Position numbers and translations under genes: made by a program. From Gordonia neofelifaecis NRRL B-59395 (GTDB taxonomy: Bacteria > Actinomycetota > Actinomycetes > Mycobacteriales > Mycobacteriaceae), in NCBI RefSeq assembly GCF_000192435.1, contig NZ_AEUD01000004.1:62001-126000 (forward strand): a DNA stretch of 64,000 bases. Direction: 5' to 3'. Shown here in pieces: positions 28,443 through 36,682 of the stretch. The notes beneath the pieces are model-generated. The model made no database searches and was not told the DNA's origin. It saw only the letters and a program-made list of their open reading frames with translations. Each line of letters starts with the position of its first letter. The stretch's first letter is position 1.

Positions 28443-29483
28443 ATGAAGAGTGGAAGGTCGCGCGTGTCCAGACGCGTTGCGGCACTGGGATTTGCGATGG
28501 TGTCGGCGTCGACGCTCCTCGTCGCGGCTCCGGTGTCGGCGGATCCGGCGCGCACACCCGATCAACTGCTGTCCAAGTACAAGAATCTCTCGGAGAGCGC
28601 GGAGAAGACCTCGGAGGCGATGAACGCCGCACAGGTCGAGTACGACAAGCAGCGCAACATCGTCTCGGTGGCGCGGAAGAAGGCCGGGCGGGCCGCCGCA
28701 CAGCTCACCGCGATGCAGGGCGAGATGGACGAGGCTCAGAAGAAGGTCGACGCCCTGGCCCGCGTCAGCTACCGCGGAGCCCGGATCAACCGGCTGTACG
28801 CGATGCTGGTCAGCGATTCTCCCCAGAACCTGCTCGACAACATGTCCGGCCTGGAAGTCATGTCACGCCAGGCGGCGACCGACCTGCGCAGCGTCGTGAA
28901 GACCGCCAAGGACGCGAAGGCTGCGAAGGCCGATGCGGAGAAGACGGCGGCGACGGCTACCGAGGCGATCGCCGCGTCGGAGAAGCAGCGCGGCGAGCTG
29001 CAGGCCAAGCAGGCAGACCTCCAGATCGAGGCGGTCCAGATCCGTGCGATCTACCAGTCGATGACCGGCCGCCAACTCGCTGCCCTGCGCGGTCCGAAGT
29101 ACAACTTCGACCCGCGTGCCGTGCCGAAGGGCACCTCGCCGGAACTCGTCGCCGTGCAGGCGGCGATCTCCCGTATCGGCGATCCCTATGTGTGGGGAGC
29201 CACCGGGCCGAACCAGTTCGACTGCTCCGGTCTGATGCTCTGGGCCTATAAGCAGGCCGGCCGGACGATTCCGCGCACCAGTGAGGCACAGCTCGGGGGC
29301 GGCACCGCCGTCGACCGCGGTGACCTCAAGCCCGGCGACCTGATCATCTACTACCCGGACGCCACGCACGTCGGCATGTACGTCGGCGACGGCTACGTGG
29401 TCCACGCGTCGACCTTCGGTGTGCCCGTCGCCGTGGTGCCGATCGACAAGGCCGGCCCGTACAACTCGGCGCGACGGTACTGA
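28443..29483 (+). CDS. ripC: Secreted NlpC/P60 endopeptidase with coiled-coil (RipC-like)
   Basis: 346-aa exported hydrolase matching RipC (Rv2190c) in layout. The signal peptide ends around VAAPVSADPA (residue 35). Residues 38-205 are a long, Ala/Lys/Glu-rich coiled coil that in RipC relatives contacts FtsX/FtsE. The C-terminal NlpC/P60 domain has Cys261 in QFDCSGL and His in ATHVGMYVGDG. The ATG at 28443 and a GTG three bases earlier are both possible. The downstream lipoprotein gene starts at the base after the stop codon, so they are one unit. Confidence 0.92.
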   Translation: MKSGRSRVSRRVAALGFAMVSASTLLVAAPVSADPARTPDQLLSKYKNLSESAEKTSEAMNAAQVEYDKQRNIVSVARKKAGRAAAQLTAMQGEMDEAQKKVDALARVSYRGARINRLYAMLVSDSPQNLLDNMSGLEVMSRQAATDLRSVVKTAKDAKAAKADAEKTAATATEAIAASEKQRGELQAKQADLQIEAVQIRAIYQSMTGRQLAALRGPKYNFDPRAVPKGTSPELVAVQAAISRIGDPYVWGATGPNQFDCSGLMLWAYKQAGRTIPRTSEAQLGGGTAVDRGDLKPGDLIIYYPDATHVGMYVGDGYVVHASTFGVPVAVVPIDKAGPYNSARRY

Positions 29484-30887
29484 GTGCGGACCGATCGCGG
29501 AGCGGCCGCGGTATCGATCTCGATGATCGCCGCGCTGGCGGTGACGCTGGCCGGTTGCGGAGCAGATTCGGAGAACGCGTCGGCGCCGTCGTCGTCGGCC
29601 GCGGCGACAACACCGCTGAATCCGTTCGAGCAGCAGCGGTACGACGGGGTCACGGCACTCCTCGATCAGCTGTCGTCGACGCTCTCAAGCGGTGATCGAG
29701 GCGGGCTGGACGCACTCGTCGATCCCGCGGCGACGGCGGCGTTCCGGCGACATCTGGACTCGATCGCGGCCGATTTCGCTGCCGCGCCGCACAAGTCGCC
29801 GCTCAAGTTGAAGGAGTTCCGCTACCGCGTCGCGCCGCAGACCGGGCCGGAGCACCTGCTGGAGCCCGATTTCGAGGCGAAGCTCGAAGCGGCCGGGGCG
29901 ACCGACAGCTGGGTGACGCCGGTCGACCTCGACTATGCGCTGGGCGGCGCATCGGCACCCGGACTCGACGAGCCGACCGTGACGCTCCACCAGAGTCTGA
30001 CGTTCGCGCGCTACGGCGACGACTGGAAAGTCGTCGGCGACGGCGGGCTCGCGCCCGATCCGTCGCAGGCCGAACTCGAGAACCCGAAGGCGCCGGACAT
30101 CGGACCGTGGGCCTTTCCAGGACTCGAAGCGACCGACAGCCGCACGTCGGGCGGGACGTCGACGGTGCTCGACTATCGCGGTGCGGAACGGACGGCCGCG
30201 GACGTCGCGCAGATCCTGCCGGGGGCCGTCGACGCGGTGTCCGAATTCTGGGGCGACGACTGGGTCCGTCGTGCCGCGGTGATCGCGACCGCGGACGACG
30301 CGCAGTTCGCGGGGCTCACCCGTACCGCCCCCGGCGACACCTCTGCAGCCGCGGCGGCGACTGTTTTCACCAAGATCGACCGTCAGAACCAACAGGTGAT
30401 CGGGCAGCGGATCGTGCTCACTCCGTCCGCGCGGCAGCTGTCGAAGCCTGCGCTCGCGGTGATCCTCCGGCACGAGCTGACCCACGTGGCGTCGCGGCTG
30501 TCGACGGCGCAGAACGCGCCGTTGTGGCTCACCGAAGGCGTACCGGAGTACGTCGGGAGGAAGGGCACCTACCGCGATCTCGTCGATGCGGCACCGGAAC
30601 TGGCGGCGGCCGTCGCCGCCGGGGACGTCCCCAAGGCACTGCCGTCGGACGGGGCCTTCTCGGTGAGCACGGATGCGGCCCGCGTCGCGTATCAGGCGGC
30701 GTGGTCGTTCGCCGCATACGTGGCGGGCAAGTACGGCGAGGAGAAGCTGAAGAAGATGTACGTCGAAGTCGGTAAGGGCGGGGACACGGAGACCACCGAC
30801 GCGGCGATGAAGGACGCCCTGGGCGTCGACAAGTCGAAGGTCGTGGCAGATTGGCAGGCATGGCTGCGAGCTCAAACGCGACGATGA
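29484..30887 (+). CDS. Lipoprotein with HExxH gluzincin-like peptidase motif
   Basis: 467-aa predicted lipoprotein. The signal SMIAALAVTLAGCGA has the lipobox LAGC near residues 23-26, then an Ser/Ala-rich spacer. The middle (about 45-200) looks like an NTF2/SnoaL-like domain (VTLHQSLTFARYGDDWKVVG). The C-terminal 200 residues contain RHELTHVASR (HExxH) and, about 20 residues on, LTEGVPEYVG, with Glu as probable third zinc ligand; this fits the collagenase-like/peptidase MA clan. Substrate is unknown. The GTG directly abuts the ripC TGA. The end overlaps the pimB' start (ATGA). It could act on envelope proteins. Confidence 0.82.
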   Translation: MRTDRGAAAVSISMIAALAVTLAGCGADSENASAPSSSAAATTPLNPFEQQRYDGVTALLDQLSSTLSSGDRGGLDALVDPAATAAFRRHLDSIAADFAAAPHKSPLKLKEFRYRVAPQTGPEHLLEPDFEAKLEAAGATDSWVTPVDLDYALGGASAPGLDEPTVTLHQSLTFARYGDDWKVVGDGGLAPDPSQAELENPKAPDIGPWAFPGLEATDSRTSGGTSTVLDYRGAERTAADVAQILPGAVDAVSEFWGDDWVRRAAVIATADDAQFAGLTRTAPGDTSAAAAATVFTKIDRQNQQVIGQRIVLTPSARQLSKPALAVILRHELTHVASRLSTAQNAPLWLTEGVPEYVGRKGTYRDLVDAAPELAAAVAAGDVPKALPSDGAFSVSTDAARVAYQAAWSFAAYVAGKYGEEKLKKMYVEVGKGGDTETTDAAMKDALGVDKSKVVADWQAWLRAQTRR

Positions 30888-32002
30888 GGCGAACTCTGCT
30901 CGTCACCAACGACTTCCCGCCCCGGCCGGGTGGAATCCAGTCGTATCTCGAGAACATGATCGGCTCCCTGCCGCCCGACGAGGTGATCGTCTACGCACCC
31001 CGGTGGAAGGGCTGCGAGGCGTACGATGCAGCGGCGCCGTACCGCATCGTCCGCCATCCGACCAGCCTCATGCTGCCGACCCCGTTCGTACAACGACGCG
31101 CCGCGAAGTTGGTGCGAGACAACGACGTTCACACGGTCTGGTTCGGCGCGGCGGCACCGCTGGCGGTCCTCGGGCCGTCGCTGCGGAAGGCAGGCGCGCG
31201 CCGGATCGTCGCCAGCACCCACGGTCACGAGGTCGGGTGGTCGATGCTCCCCGGATCGCGTCAGGTGCTCCGCTACATCGGGGACCACAGCGATGCGATC
31301 ACCTACGTGAGCCGCTACACGCGCAATCGATTCGCTGCCGCCTTCGGCCCGCGGGCCGCGCTCGAGTACGTCTCCTGCGGAGTGGACGTCGACCGGTTCG
31401 CTCCCGATCCCGAAGCACGCCGAGCCCTACGCGACCGCTACGGCCTGGGAGACGCGCCCGTGGTGCTCTGCCTGTCGAGACTGGTGCCGCGCAAGGGGCA
31501 GGATGCGCTCATCCGGACCTGGCCGACGATCCTGTCGGCGGTTCCCGACGCCCGGTTGATGATCGTCGGCGGCGGACCGTACGCGGAGAGGCTGCACGAG
31601 TTGGCGGCGTCGGTCGGCGTCACAGAGTCGGTGACGTTCACCGGCGGCGTGCCCGCGGACGAGCTGCCGATGCATCACGCCATGGCGGACGTATTCGCGA
31701 TGCCGACCCGCACGCGGGGCAGGGGACTGGACGTCGAAGGACTGGGGATCGTCTTCCTCGAGGCCTCGGCCAGCGGCGTGCCCGTGGTCGCCGGCGATTC
31801 CGGCGGTGCCCCGGAGACCGTGCGGCAAGGCGTGACCGGAACCGTCGTCGACGGCCGCGACCATGTTCGGATCGCGGAGGCGATCATCGAGATCCTGACG
31901 TCCCCGCGACTCGCCGCCGCCATGGGGGCCGCCGGTCGGGAATGGGCGGTGGAGAACTGGCAGTGGAAGAAGCAGGCGGCTCGCTTGATGCGCCTGCTGT
32001 GA
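30884..32002 (+). CDS. pimB': GDP-mannose-dependent phosphatidylinositol monomannoside mannosyltransferase
   Basis: 372-aa GT4 (GT-B) glycosyltransferase equivalent to PimB' (Rv2188c), which adds the second mannose to phosphatidylinositol on the way to PIMs, lipomannan and lipoarabinomannan. It shows the N-terminal VTNDFPPRPGGIQSYL, VVLCLSRLVPRKGQD (nucleotide-binding lysine), VGGGPYAERL, and the EGLGIVFLEASASGVPVVAG motif with the catalytic-type Glu pair. The ATG at 30884 overlaps the upstream stop; starts at 30851 or 30860 would add residues without homology. The gene is followed by a strong convergent terminator and fadD15, as in M. tuberculosis. Confidence 0.94.
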   Translation: MRRTLLVTNDFPPRPGGIQSYLENMIGSLPPDEVIVYAPRWKGCEAYDAAAPYRIVRHPTSLMLPTPFVQRRAAKLVRDNDVHTVWFGAAAPLAVLGPSLRKAGARRIVASTHGHEVGWSMLPGSRQVLRYIGDHSDAITYVSRYTRNRFAAAFGPRAALEYVSCGVDVDRFAPDPEARRALRDRYGLGDAPVVLCLSRLVPRKGQDALIRTWPTILSAVPDARLMIVGGGPYAERLHELAASVGVTESVTFTGGVPADELPMHHAMADVFAMPTRTRGRGLDVEGLGIVFLEASASGVPVVAGDSGGAPETVRQGVTGTVVDGRDHVRIAEAIIEILTSPRLAAAMGAAGREWAVENWQWKKQAARLMRLL

Positions 32003-32045
32003 CTCCACGGCTGCTCGACAGGTCCGCCGACCTCGCCAGATGACT

Positions 32046-32088
32046 GTGCCGTTGATGGGGACCACGTGGTGGTCACCATCAACGGCAC
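32046..32088. terminator. Bidirectional terminator pimB'/fadD15
   Basis: 20-bp stem with one mismatch (arms 32046-32065 and 32069-32088) and a 3-nt loop, between convergent genes, 44 nt after the pimB' stop and 29 nt from the fadD15 stop. Confidence 0.85.
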
Positions 32089-32116
32089 AAGTGCTTCAGG
32101 CTCGCCGTGACGCTCT

Positions 32117-33919
32117 CTACTTCGTGTAGATCGCGGCGATCTCGTCGGCCCACTTCTCGGCGACGACGTTGCGCTTGACCTTGAGGGTCGGGGTGAGTTC
32201 GCCCGAGTCCTCGGTGAAGTCGGCGGGCAGGACGCGGATCTTCTTGATCGCTTCGGCATGCGAGACGGTCTCGTTGGCGGCGTCGATGGCGAGCTGGATC
32301 TCCGCGAGGAGTTCGGCGTCGTTCGCGAGGTCGGCGACGGTCGCCTCCGCCGACTTCCCGTTCCGCGTCTTCCAGGCGGGGAAGGCCTCCGGGTCGACGG
32401 TGATCAGCGCGCCGATGAACGGCTTCTGATCTCCGACGACGACCGCCTGCGAGACCAGTGCGCTGGCCCGGATGATGTCCTCCATCGGTGCCGGCGAGAC
32501 GTTCTTGCCGCCCGCGGTGACGATGATCTCCTTCTTGCGCCCGGTGATCCGGAGGTAGCCCTCCTCGTCCAGGGCACCGAGGTCTCCGGTGTGGAACCAG
32601 CCGTCGGTAATCGCGGCGGCCGTGGCGTCGTCGTTCTGCCAGTATCCGGTGAAGACGACCTCGCCCGAGAGCAGGATCTCGCCGTCGTCGGCGATCCGGA
32701 CCGCATTGCCCGGGATCGGGCGGCCGACGGTCCCGACCTTCACCTCACCCGGGGTGTTGACGGCGATCGCCGCCGTGGTCTCGGTGAGGCCGTAGCCCTC
32801 GTAGACCGGGATGCCGACGCCGCTGAAGAAGTGTCCGAGACGGGCCCCGAGCGGTGCGCCGCCGGAGATGGCGAGCTCGCACACGCCGCCGAGCGCGGTC
32901 CGCAGCTTGCTGTAGACCAGCTTGTCGAACACGGCGTGCTTGGCGCGCAGCAGCAGACTCACGTCGCCGTTCTGCTTCGCTGTCGAGTACTCGACAGCGA
33001 CGTCGGCGGCGAGGTCGAAGATCTTTCCCTTGCCGCCGTCGTGCGCGCCCTGGCGTGCGGAGTTGTAGACCTTCTCGAAGACTCGCGGCACCGACAGGAT
33101 CAACGACGGTTTGAAGACGGCGAACGTCGGCAGCAGGTTCGCGATATCGGCGGTGTAGCCGACCTCGACGCCCGCCTCGATCGCGACGAGGTTGATGGCG
33201 CGGGCGAGCACATGGGCCATCGGCAGGAACAGCAGCAGACGCTTGCCGTCGCCGAGCAGCTGGTTGAGCGAGGTCTGCATCACGCCGGCGATCTCGCCGA
33301 GGAGATTCGAATGCGTCAGCATGCAGCCCTTGGGTCGACCCGTGGTACCCGAGGTGTAGATCAACGTCGCGGGACTGGAGGCCTTGAGGGTGCGCCGACG
33401 GGCGGTCACCTCCTCGTCGGAGACGTCCTTGCCGCGTTCGGTGAGCAGTTCGACGACACCGGGACCGTCGGCGACGTCGATCTGGAACACCTGGACGGAA
33501 TCATCGACGGACTCCACGGTGTCGATGACCGCGCGGTGCTTCGACGTCTCCACGATGATGGCGTTCGCACCGGAATCACGCATGATCCAGTCGATCTGGG
33601 GGCCGGACGACGAGTCGTAGACGGGGACCGTCACTGCGCCGGCGGACCAGACGGCGAAGTCGAGAAGCGTCCATTCCAGACGGGTCGCCGATACCAGTGC
33701 GACACGATCTCCCGGCTTGATCCCGGAGGCGATGAGGCCCTTGGCGAGTGCGACGACCTGTGCGCCGGCCTCGGCAGCGGTCACCGGCAGCCACTGCGCG
33801 CCGTCCTGACGACGGAATACCGTCTTGCCGCCCTGCTTCTCGACGATGTCGAAGAGCACGTCGGAGGCGTTCCGCTCCTCGGGGATCTCAAATTTCGCGG
33901 GCACGCGGCATTCGGCCAT
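32117..33919 (-). CDS. fadD15: Long-chain fatty acid-CoA ligase
   Basis: 600-aa acyl-CoA synthetase, the same length as M. tuberculosis FadD15. It activates long-chain fatty acids through acyl-AMP to acyl-CoA. Adenylation motifs are LIYTSGTTGRPKGCML (A3), EGYGLTETTAAIAVN (A5), WFHTGDLGALDEEGYLRITGR (A7/A8) and LKVKRNVV near the C-terminus. The start ATG has GGAAGGTG 8 nt upstream, and TAAGAT at 33978-33973 may be its -10. No transmembrane segment. Convergent with pimB'. Confidence 0.94.
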   Translation of the reverse strand: MAECRVPAKFEIPEERNASDVLFDIVEKQGGKTVFRRQDGAQWLPVTAAEAGAQVVALAKGLIASGIKPGDRVALVSATRLEWTLLDFAVWSAGAVTVPVYDSSSGPQIDWIMRDSGANAIIVETSKHRAVIDTVESVDDSVQVFQIDVADGPGVVELLTERGKDVSDEEVTARRRTLKASSPATLIYTSGTTGRPKGCMLTHSNLLGEIAGVMQTSLNQLLGDGKRLLLFLPMAHVLARAINLVAIEAGVEVGYTADIANLLPTFAVFKPSLILSVPRVFEKVYNSARQGAHDGGKGKIFDLAADVAVEYSTAKQNGDVSLLLRAKHAVFDKLVYSKLRTALGGVCELAISGGAPLGARLGHFFSGVGIPVYEGYGLTETTAAIAVNTPGEVKVGTVGRPIPGNAVRIADDGEILLSGEVVFTGYWQNDDATAAAITDGWFHTGDLGALDEEGYLRITGRKKEIIVTAGGKNVSPAPMEDIIRASALVSQAVVVGDQKPFIGALITVDPEAFPAWKTRNGKSAEATVADLANDAELLAEIQLAIDAANETVSHAEAIKKIRVLPADFTEDSGELTPTLKVKRNVVAEKWADEIAAIYTK

Positions 33920-34049
33920 GTAATACACCTTCCGGAACGGAAATTTCTCAGAACGACCTGAATCTCTGAGTGATCTTAGCCCCAGTCCGCACGCCGTCTC
34001 CGCACGAGTCGGGTTTCTCCCACGGGGCCCGGTGTGTGAAGCTAGGACG

Positions 34050-34454
34050 GTGACGAGCATTCAGGTTGCCGATGAGGTCTTCGTCGCTGCTGCGCCGTCC
34101 CTCGCGGGCGCCGTCGTGGGCGATCGGGCGCGTTGGCGTCAGTGGTGGCCGGACCTCGAATTGACGGTGGTCGAGGACCGCGCGAACCAGGGTGTGCGCT
34201 GGACGGTGACGGGCCCCGTCGACGGCACCATGGAGATCTGGTGCGAGGAGTGCATGGACGGCTTCGTCCTCCACTACTACCTCCACGCCGAGCCCGCCGC
34301 GGAACTGCCGACCGATCCTCGCTCGCGGATGGACGCGATCGCCGAGATGAACCGGGTACGTCGGATCGCAGGCAAGGACATGTCCTTCCACGTCAAGTGG
34401 CTGCTGGAAGGCGACCGCGCGGCCGGCGCGCCCGCCGTCGCCGCGGAGGGCTGA
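34050..34454 (+). CDS. Polyketide cyclase/START-like hypothetical protein (Rv2186c-like)
   Basis: 134-aa protein conserved at this place in mycobacteria. The GTG at 34050 gives MTSIQVADEVFVAAAP; a GTG at 34032 would add six residues. A tryptophan-rich stretch RARWRQWWPDLELTVVEDR and GTMEIWCEECMDGFVLHYYL suggest a SRPBCC-like fold. The C-terminus is helical and basic (MNRVRRIAGKDMSFHVKWLL). No function is known. It is the first of a run of co-oriented genes (34050-38494) and is followed after 3 nt by a second SRPBCC protein. Confidence 0.83.
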   Translation: MTSIQVADEVFVAAAPSLAGAVVGDRARWRQWWPDLELTVVEDRANQGVRWTVTGPVDGTMEIWCEECMDGFVLHYYLHAEPAAELPTDPRSRMDAIAEMNRVRRIAGKDMSFHVKWLLEGDRAAGAPAVAAEG

Positions 34455-34457
34455 CCG

Positions 34458-34895
34458 ATGGCCGACCACACCGAGCAGTCGATCGTCATCAACGCCGATG
34501 TGTCGGAGGTGCTCGCGGTCATCGCGGATTTCGCCCACTACCCGGACTGGGTGACCGCGGCACGCGAAGCGACCGTGCTCGAAAGTGATGCGCAGGGCCG
34601 GGGACTGCACGTTCGATTCGTGCTGGACGCCGGCGTGCTCGCCGACACCTACGAACTGCGTTACACGTGGGACGCGGACGGGGCGGGTGTCTCGTGGACG
34701 CTCGTGTCGAGCGACCTGCAACGTGCGCAGGAGGGCAGTTACCGTCTCGTGCAACAGGTTCCGGGATCGACCAAGGTCACTTACGCATTGATGGTCGACC
34801 TGCAGATCCCGATGATCAGCCAGTTGAAGCGGCGGGCTGAGAAAGCGATCACCGAGTCGGCGCTCGGGGACCTCAAGAAGAGGGTCGAAGGCTGA
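34458..34895 (+). CDS. SRPBCC/START family protein (Rv2185c-like)
   Basis: 145-aa protein of the polyketide cyclase/dehydrase superfamily (START-type helix-grip fold). It shows SIVINADVSEVLAVIADFAHYPDWV at the start (broken here at VIADFAHYPDWV for the conserved aromatic patch), LEVSDAQ-like strands, and ISQLKRRAEKAITESALGDL as the long C-terminal helix that closes a hydrophobic pocket. The ligand is unknown, probably a lipid. Homologous to the abundant M. tuberculosis protein TB16.3. It sits between another SRPBCC-like protein and an ArsA-like protein. Confidence 0.88.
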   Translation: MADHTEQSIVINADVSEVLAVIADFAHYPDWVTAAREATVLESDAQGRGLHVRFVLDAGVLADTYELRYTWDADGAGVSWTLVSSDLQRAQEGSYRLVQQVPGSTKVTYALMVDLQIPMISQLKRRAEKAITESALGDLKKRVEG

Positions 34896-34918
34896 TCGAT
34901 CTAGCTCCCATCCATCTG

Positions 34919-36121
34919 GTGCTCGGGCCCGGTGGCGCGGGCGTCTCCGTCGTCGCCGCTGCCGCAGCCCTTCGCGACGACACCGCGTTCCCACCGGCGG
35001 GTCTGCGTCTCGGTGCCGAACGCGGCACCCTGCTGGTCTCCCTCGACGCGCGGTCGTATCTGCCGGATCGCCTCGGTGTGCTCCGAGTTCCGGGCGAGCC
35101 GGTTGCGGTCACCGCGGGCACGGATCTCCTTCAGTTGGATCCCCTGACGATTCTCGAGGGCGCCTGGGCCGACTTCACTGCGGCGCTGACCGCGGTCACC
35201 GGTGGAAGGTCTTTCCTGCCGATCGTCGGCACGCTCGCCTCGGTGGCACCGGGGGAGATCGCGACACTGCCCGGAGCTCAGGAGTTCCTGCTGCTGCGGC
35301 AGATTCGTGCTGCGGCGACCGCGGGTCGCTGGCGTCGCGTGGTCGTCGATCTGTCGGGCTGCGGAGACCCGTTCTCCCTGCTTCGCGCGCCGACCGTGCT
35401 GTCGTCTGCGCTGGAGCGGTTATGGCCCCGCCATGCGCGGCTCGCCGAAGCGGCCGAGAAGCCCGCGATGGCGCAACTGTCGGCGGCCGTCGAAGGCATC
35501 GATCGTGATTGCCAGGACCTGATCGAGCTGTTCTCCGATCCGCACGGTGTCGCTGCACACCTGGTGATCGACGCCGGGGACCGAGGGACCCGGTGCCTGC
35601 CGGATCAGATCGCGTCGAGCGATCTGATGGCCCTGCCGGTCCGGTCCGTCGTCGTGAACTCGGGTGCCGGTGGGCCGCCGCGGGCCGATCTCGGCGACGT
35701 GCTCGACGCCCTTACCTCCGACGACGACTCCGTCGAAGTGCTCTCAGTGCCGGCGGCCCCCGAACCGGTCGACCGGCTGTCCCGGCTCCGCCGGGTGACG
35801 GTGGACCTGCCCTGTCCGACCGGCCGGCCCCGCGGCTCGGGAGCACTCACGGTGACCCACGTGGCAGGCGAGGACCTCGACAGCGTCTTCGAGCTAGCCT
35901 GGAAGCAGGGTCTGCCGGATCCTGACCGGCTCGCGCTGGGGCGTTCGGGCGACGACCTGCTGGTCACCGTGTCGGGCTTCCGATACCCCGTCCGACTGCC
36001 GTCGGTCCTGCGTCGATGCGTGGTGACCGATGCGGACTGGCGCGACGGGCGGCTGGTGCTCCGCTTCCGTCCGGATGCCACGGTGTGGCCGCAGCGGCCG
36101 ATGCGACCGGCGTCCGATTAG
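34919..36121 (+). CDS. ArsA/GET3-like protein with degenerate P-loop
   Basis: 400-aa protein in the place of Rv2184c, annotated in mycobacteria as an ArsA-type ATPase. The N-terminus has LVLGPGGAGVSVVAAAAAL where ArsA proteins have GKGGVGKTT; the signature lysine and the P-loop lysine are both absent. VVVDLSGCGDPFSLLRAPT stands where ArsA proteins have a Walker-B-like DxxP region, and RSVVVNSG resembles the base-binding region. The C-terminal 90 residues form a small beta domain (DLLVTVSGFRYPVRLPSVL) as in ArsA-HSP20 proteins. No start better than the GTG at 34919 was found. Catalysis is doubtful. The partner may be the neighbouring START proteins. Confidence 0.75.
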   Translation: MLGPGGAGVSVVAAAAALRDDTAFPPAGLRLGAERGTLLVSLDARSYLPDRLGVLRVPGEPVAVTAGTDLLQLDPLTILEGAWADFTAALTAVTGGRSFLPIVGTLASVAPGEIATLPGAQEFLLLRQIRAAATAGRWRRVVVDLSGCGDPFSLLRAPTVLSSALERLWPRHARLAEAAEKPAMAQLSAAVEGIDRDCQDLIELFSDPHGVAAHLVIDAGDRGTRCLPDQIASSDLMALPVRSVVVNSGAGGPPRADLGDVLDALTSDDDSVEVLSVPAAPEPVDRLSRLRRVTVDLPCPTGRPRGSGALTVTHVAGEDLDSVFELAWKQGLPDPDRLALGRSGDDLLVTVSGFRYPVRLPSVLRRCVVTDADWRDGRLVLRFRPDATVWPQRPMRPASD

Positions 36122-36342
36122 TCAGAGTCTCGTCGCGGACGAGCCGCGCCGGACGCCTGTCGAAAGTAGACTCGACCGCGTGTGCAAGGTCATCGCTGCT
36201 CATCGATGTGTAGTCGGTCACCTGTCGCGTGCCCGGCTCTATGGAACCGGGAGTGTGCCCGGTAGCGTCAGGTGTTCGCACCGCCTGCGTCCACCGAGTC
36301 CGACCTTCGAAGTCGGCCCTACCCGCGAGGAATCGACTGACG

Positions 36343-36681
36343 ATGACCGACGACCACGGCACCACCGGTGCCGGAGCATCGAGTGCCGGCGACCCGGTGC
36401 AGACGTTGCTGCTGGGGTTCGCGAATCAGATCGACCAGCTCGCCGCTCTGATCGCGGGCGCCGGCGGGCCGACGTTGAACGGTTCGCCGATTCCGGACCT
36501 GCTCGGCGACGTCGGAACTCTGGTGAAAGAACTCGGGGACCTGCTGGCGCGGATCATCGCCGCGTTGATCGCCGTGCTCGAGGCGATCGCCGACATGCTG
36601 CGGTCGGACCGATCGGACGGGACCTCGGCGCCGTCGCACTTCCAGACCATCGCGGTCAACGTCACACCCACGGGCAGATGA
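36343..36681 (+). CDS. Small hypothetical protein with amphipathic helices (Rv2183c-like)
   Basis: 112-aa protein. The N-terminus is Gly/Ala/Thr-rich; the middle is strongly helical and hydrophobic (LLGFANQIDQLAALIAG, then LVKELGDLLARIIAALIAVL) and could be membrane-associated. The tail ends FQTIAVNVTPTGR. GAGGA lies about 12 nt before the ATG. The 221-nt upstream gap has a possible -10 TAGACT at 36167-36172, giving a long leader. Position matches Rv2183c. Function unknown. Confidence 0.72.
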   Translation: MTDDHGTTGAGASSAGDPVQTLLLGFANQIDQLAALIAGAGGPTLNGSPIPDLLGDVGTLVKELGDLLARIIAALIAVLEAIADMLRSDRSDGTSAPSHFQTIAVNVTPTGR

Positions 36682-36682
36682 C

